Under the pieces are notes generated by a model, which worked only from the letters and a program-made list of their open reading frames with translations, was not told where the DNA came from and made no database searches. A DNA stretch of 47,287 bases from Blastopirellula sp. (GTDB taxonomy: Bacteria > Planctomycetota > Planctomycetia > Pirellulales > Pirellulaceae): positions 105,665-152,951 of the forward strand of contig NZVR01000126.1 of the NCBI GenBank assembly GCA_002701545.1, read 5' to 3'. Both the position numbers and the translations under genes were made by a program. Every line of letters begins with the position of its first letter. The stretch's first letter is position 1. Positions 44,315 through 47,287 of the stretch are shown here, piece after piece.

Positions 44315-44557
44315 ATGAGCATCATTAAACTCGAGGAAAAACTGGATTTTACTGAGAATGCAATTCGTGAAAATGTAAACGCTACGATCTCGCAACTTCA
44401 GCGAGACCGGGTGGACACATTGTCAATGGATGACCTTTATCGTCGCACATCCACTCAGGGAGTGGTTTGTCCAGAGCATGTCTATCGCCCGATGTTTGAA
44501 CGGATTGCTCGACAAGTTTGTCTCAAGCGATCCTTTTCCATCGTGCGAGGCGAGTGA
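44315..44557 (+). CDS. small orphan protein downstream of the modification operon
   Basis: An 80-residue protein that I do not recognise. It is mainly helical and charged (KLEEKLDFTENAIRENV, TISQLQRDRVDTL, DDLYRR) and has two Cys (VVCPEH, RQVCLK). GGAG 5 nt before the ATG supports expression. It lies 75 nt after the methyltransferase on the same strand, so it may belong to the same transcript and could be a second substrate or an accessory factor. It has no signal peptide or membrane segment. Confidence 0.55.
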   Translation: MSIIKLEEKLDFTENAIRENVNATISQLQRDRVDTLSMDDLYRRTSTQGVVCPEHVYRPMFERIARQVCLKRSFSIVRGE

Positions 44558-45186
44558 GTACGACGTGTGTCATCCCGCACCGTCCCGGGAAGCCACGCCG
44601 TCTCGGGAAGCCACGCCGTCTCGGGAAGGGCGTCGCCATCGCCGGGAACTATTCTGGCACGGCCTGCTGTCGCCAACCACATCGCCTTCAGGGCAGCTTT
44701 CCACGACGGCGAGCAGATCAGTGTCAGCAATCGATCCACACCTGTTTGTTCCTTCCTGATGCCAGGTGCGTGGCCGGGAATCCAAGGCGGCGTCGAAGTC
44801 CTGCCACGAAAACGTCTCGGAAACTTCGACGGCGATTTCTCTGGAGTTCAAGTAAGCCGCGATCATCTGAGCCAGAAGTTGACTTTCCGGTGTGGTTGAC
44901 ATGAACATGATCGACAAACTTTCAGCAGCGGGGCTCAAGGCATCTGCGTGGCCAGTAACGCTTACCTTGATTCAGCGCGCGATAAAATGCAATGCGCGTC
45001 GTGGCCGAGATTTCAGAGGCTTTGTGCCGGCGATTCAGCATGACGCGGACACGCCATCACCCGGGATCGTGAATTTGCCAGATGATGAGTTAGCAAGCCA
45101 TTGCTGGCGAAGGTCAGATTCGCATTTTCCTGGGCACAGGCGAACCGCCACGTCCGCGCCGCAATGAGATTGAGCTTGCCGTTGAA
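44558..45186. other. 629-nt spacer with no clear gene
   Basis: Apart from the 18-nt repeats (listed separately), I see no supported gene. A 110-residue frame on the minus strand (44570-44902; MSTTPESQLLAQMIAAYL) has some coding character in its first 60 residues but runs into the repeats and has no Shine-Dalgarno. It could be a decayed or lineage-specific gene. Confidence 0.4.
44580..44630. repeat. 18-nt tandem repeat, nearly three copies
   Basis: CCGTCCCGGGAAGCCACG (44580-44597) is followed by CCGTCTCGGGAAGCCACG (44598-44615) and a third partial copy to about 44630. It begins 22 nt after the orphan gene. One frame would read SREATP repeated. Confidence 0.6.
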
Positions 45187-45846
45187 TCACGAGCGACTCG
45201 TTAGCTGGTAAACTTTTTCCTCGATGGCCGTGACTCCGCGTTTCCGCAAACTCGGCAATTCATCACTCACATCCGCCGTTTTCAGTAAGTCGATACGGTA
45301 GTTTTGGCCATAGTGGTCGGACAGTTCAGAATCAAATACTGCGAATGGAGGCCCGCTGGCGATGGACTGGTCGTATTCCAGCGTCAGCAGCAGGAGGTCA
45401 AGACCCGTGGCGAACAAACGGTGAAACTGTTCCACGTATGTCATGCGCATGTCAGGTGGTAAAGCGATCAGTGAGGCCCGGTCAAAGACGGCTTCGCAGT
45501 GGCTAACATCCTCAGGCCGGAGGGCGAAGTAGTCGCCCTGGAGAATGGTTAAACCAGTCGCTTCCCAGCGCAGGAATGGGCCTTGCCGAGAGGTGGTTGG
45601 CGAAAGGTGGTTCTCCGTGAAGAAACTCTCTGCCGCAATGGGGCTTAATTCAACCCCCAGGACATGGTAGCCAAGAGAATGTAGCCACCACATGTCGCGA
45701 CTCTTGCCACAGAGCGGGACGAAGACCGTCGCATGTGGAGGCACGTGCAATCTGTCCCAAAACTGCTGTAGGTGAGCATTGACCGCGTCGTCGTGGAAGC
45801 CAATACGGTTCTGCTCCCAGCGATCGTGCCAGAATTCCGCTTTCAT
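45187..45846 (-). CDS. tpm: thiopurine S-methyltransferase family protein
   Basis: The 219-residue SAM-dependent methyltransferase belongs to the bacterial TPMT family, known for methylating thiopurines, selenium and tellurite compounds. Seen: FWHDRWEQNRIGFHDDAVNAHL (usual FW..RW..n..GFH), then VFVPLCGKSRDMWWL, GVELSPIAAESFF, and DRASLIALPPDMR. These are the standard motifs in order. I chose the ATG at 45846 because AGGAG lies 4 nt upstream and the protein then begins where the family begins. It stands alone and converges on nothing recognisable. Confidence 0.92.
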   Translation of the reverse strand: MKAEFWHDRWEQNRIGFHDDAVNAHLQQFWDRLHVPPHATVFVPLCGKSRDMWWLHSLGYHVLGVELSPIAAESFFTENHLSPTTSRQGPFLRWEATGLTILQGDYFALRPEDVSHCEAVFDRASLIALPPDMRMTYVEQFHRLFATGLDLLLLTLEYDQSIASGPPFAVFDSELSDHYGQNYRIDLLKTADVSDELPSLRKRGVTAIEEKVYQLTSRS

Positions 45847-46107
45847 CGATCTCCTCAGGGGTGTGCACAAACGGGCCGGTACGGCCATCGGGTCGGTTCA
45901 TCCATCACGCACTCGCAGGTGCGATTGCGGAGATGCCGCCAGAGGTTTGGGGAGAGCGGACTCCGCGCACCGTGGCGAACACGCGTAGCCTAGCACGAAT
46001 CAACGACGCTCGCGAGAGATCGATAACGGTGCATCCGGTGGGCCAGTTGTGAGTGCAGACGGTCGCCAGGGAAGCCTTTCGGCCGTGCATGCTGCGCGGA
46101 CATCATG

Positions 46108-46593
46108 TCACCCCTCAGGCGAATCGTCGGCAAGTATCCGCTGGATACAAATGGGAATGCGCCAGAAATATCGCTGCCAGAAGACAACACTCAAAATCGT
46201 TCCGGCAACTGCGAAAAGACTGGTCAGATAGTAACCGCTCCAGCCTCCCTGACGCTCCACCAAGCGGACGCATTGTGCGGCGATTGTGAGCGTTGAAAGG
46301 AATGCGATGAAGGCACCCAGTGGTGGCAAGACGAAGTATAAAAGCGCCACGGGTGTAAACAGTAGTTGTTGCCAGAACGAGTGGCCGTGGTTGCTGAAAC
46401 GTAAGCCAACCCCGACCAGACAATACGTCGACAAGCGGACCACGTACAGTACGAACAGACACGGTGGGAGTGCGATGATGACACATGGGATGCTTAGCCA
46501 GCCTTTGCCGGCGGAGAACAAGATCCCGCTGGCGAGCAATGGGATCGCAAACACGCTGACGCCGGAAACTCCATCGGCATGATTCACGGCCAT
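46108..46593 (-). CDS. small integral membrane protein
   Basis: A 161-residue protein of unknown function, probably with four membrane helices: about 12-30 (VSVFAIPLLASGILFSAG), 35-60 (IPCVIIALPPCLFVLYVV), 80-105 (LLFTPVALLYFVLPPLGAF), and 125-145 (LTSLFAVAGTILSVVF). The ATG at 46593 has AAGGGGG 6 nt upstream, which decides the start over longer frames. The C-terminus is charged and short. It lies 94 nt after the ankyrin gene on the same strand and may be co-transcribed with it. Confidence 0.7.
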   Translation of the reverse strand: MAVNHADGVSGVSVFAIPLLASGILFSAGKGWLSIPCVIIALPPCLFVLYVVRLSTYCLVGVGLRFSNHGHSFWQQLLFTPVALLYFVLPPLGAFIAFLSTLTIAAQCVRLVERQGGWSGYYLTSLFAVAGTILSVVFWQRYFWRIPICIQRILADDSPEG

Positions 46594-46687
46594 CACAAGC
46601 CCCCTTTGAGGCTGTCGCGCTCGTTGGTTGGTGTCTTCATCTCTCTGAACTCCCAAGCCGCGACGCAGGTCGGATTGGGCAGCCGGG

Positions 46688-47287
46688 TTATTCCGCTTGC
46701 AACAGCGCTGCGATCTTGGGGCGTGCCTTTTGTAAGTACTCGTAATCCAGTTCCAAGCCAAGAGGGCCGAGACCTGCCTGGATTAAATCATAGATCGGTT
46801 TCACGTCTTCAAACGGACCTGCTACAGAAGCGAGAGCGGTGGAGCCGGCATTGTTCACGACGTTCCGATTGGCGCCTTTGGCAAGCAACGCTTTGACAAT
46901 TTCTTCACGGCAAAAGAACGCGGCTATCAGGAGAGCCGTCGAACCGTCCGAATTCTTGACCTCTAGGTCAGCACCGTTTTCGATTAGCAGCAAAGCGGAT
47001 TGGGTGTGGCCTAAGGTCGTTGCGGCGATGAGCGCCGTCGCTTTGGTCTGTGGGTTTTGTGTGTTCAGCTCGGTTCCCGCCGCGATGTGCTGCCGGACGG
47101 CCTCCGTGTTGCCTTCGCTTGCGGCCTTGTAAAGCGAGACTTCGGGAGCTGTCGCGGGGGTTGCTGCTGTCGCTGTGGTATCTGGCGTTGTGGTATCTGT
47201 CGCTGCGGTATCTGTCGCTGCGGTATCTGGCGCTGCGGTATCTGTCGTTGTGGTATCTGTCGTTGTGGTATCTGTCGTTGTGGTATC
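46688..47287 (-). CDS. ankyrin-repeat protein, 5' end cut by the window edge
   Basis: The frame is open to the window end, so only the last 199 codons are present. Ankyrin repeats are clear: SLYKAASEGNTEAVRQHIAAG, then TALIAATTLGHTQSALLLIENGADL, then GSTALLIAAFFCREEIVKALLAKGAN. A diverged C-terminal part follows (PIYDLIQAGLGPLGLEL). Before the ankyrins the protein has a low-complexity segment of five-residue units such as DTTTT, DTAAT and DTAAP, encoded by a 15-nt repeat. The start, and any signal peptide, lie outside the window. Such proteins usually mediate protein-protein contact. Confidence 0.8.
   Translation of the reverse strand, partial: DTTTTDTTTTDTTTTDTAAPDTAATDTAATDTTTPDTTATAATPATAPEVSLYKAASEGNTEAVRQHIAAGTELNTQNPQTKATALIAATTLGHTQSALLLIENGADLEVKNSDGSTALLIAAFFCREEIVKALLAKGANRNVVNNAGSTALASVAGPFEDVKPIYDLIQAGLGPLGLELDYEYLQKARPKIAALLQAE
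47177..47287. repeat. 15-nt coding minisatellite in the ankyrin gene
   Basis: GGTATC recurs at 47177, 47192, 47207, 47222, 47237, 47252, 47267 and 47282, an exact 15-nt period. On the minus strand the units read DTTTT, DTAAT, DTAAP and similar in frame. The array continues past the window edge. Confidence 0.8.

Noticed and set aside
44570-44902. 110-residue minus-strand gene
   Set aside because: It has no Shine-Dalgarno, no known motif, and its end is made by the 18-nt repeats. It is mentioned in the spacer note but not called a gene.
47177-47287. Possible CRISPR array
   Set aside because: The 15-nt units are contiguous and coding, with no spacers.

Overview
The window reads as the chromosome of a planctomycete, most likely a Pirellulaceae-type (Rhodopirellula/Blastopirellula-like) bacterium. 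The main evidence is two sets of planctomycete signature secreted proteins: a DUF1592/DUF1588-type protein with a DUF1552 partner, and a PSCyt1/DUF1549/DUF1553 protein with a DUF1501 partner. A type I sulfatase, a BNR sialidase, many signal peptides and several lineage-restricted hypothetical proteins agree with this. I saw no tRNA, rRNA, CRISPR array, phage module or insertion sequence.

Layout. 1-1000: a secreted protein of unknown function. 1001-1318: strong palindromes between converging genes. 1319-3906: a two-gene operon on the minus strand encoding a MurE-like and a MurF-like protein, both degenerate at catalytic positions, with a readable promoter and a leader palindrome. 4240-6069: a lipoprotein with a FlgI (P-ring)-like N-terminus and HEAT-like repeats. 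6169-9798: SMC. 9966-14011: the DUF1592-type/DUF1552 pair. 14255-16177: a secreted hypothetical protein, a 2Fe-2S ferredoxin and a PII protein. 16282-21915: an alpha/beta hydrolase, then the DUF1549/1553-DUF1501 pair. 21934-28322: mostly single housekeeping-type genes (secreted planctomycete protein, D-2-hydroxyacid dehydrogenase, MoxR/ChlI-like AAA+ ATPase, CinA-type amidase, K+ channel with RCK domain, peptide deformylase). 28610-38643: secreted carbohydrate and ester catabolism (GH42-like protein, propeller fusion, esterase, sulfatase, sialidase) plus a CoA-binding protein. 38997-40824: a kinase gene of the aminoglycoside phosphotransferase fold interrupted by one in-frame stop, next to a phytanoyl-CoA dioxygenase-like gene. 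40825-41534: a long non-coding stretch holding a structured element that sequesters a Shine-Dalgarno. 41535-44557: the most unusual part, described below. 45187-47287: a thiopurine methyltransferase-like gene, a small membrane protein, and an ankyrin protein cut by the window edge.

The best candidate for an undescribed system is 41535-44557. A small protein with a twin-arginine-type signal and a Gly/Lys-repeat tail is followed by a PqqD-like protein, an HPr-kinase-like ATPase and a PRMT-like methyltransferase with a PqqD-like C-terminal domain. The last three genes overlap by ATGA. An 80-residue orphan follows. This looks like a peptide- or protein-modifying cassette, with the Gly/Lys protein as the likely substrate, but that role is inferred from architecture alone. 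The second candidate is the MurE-like/MurF-like pair, which keeps the Mur ligase scaffold but has lost many catalytic signatures, including the whole P-loop of the MurF-like member.
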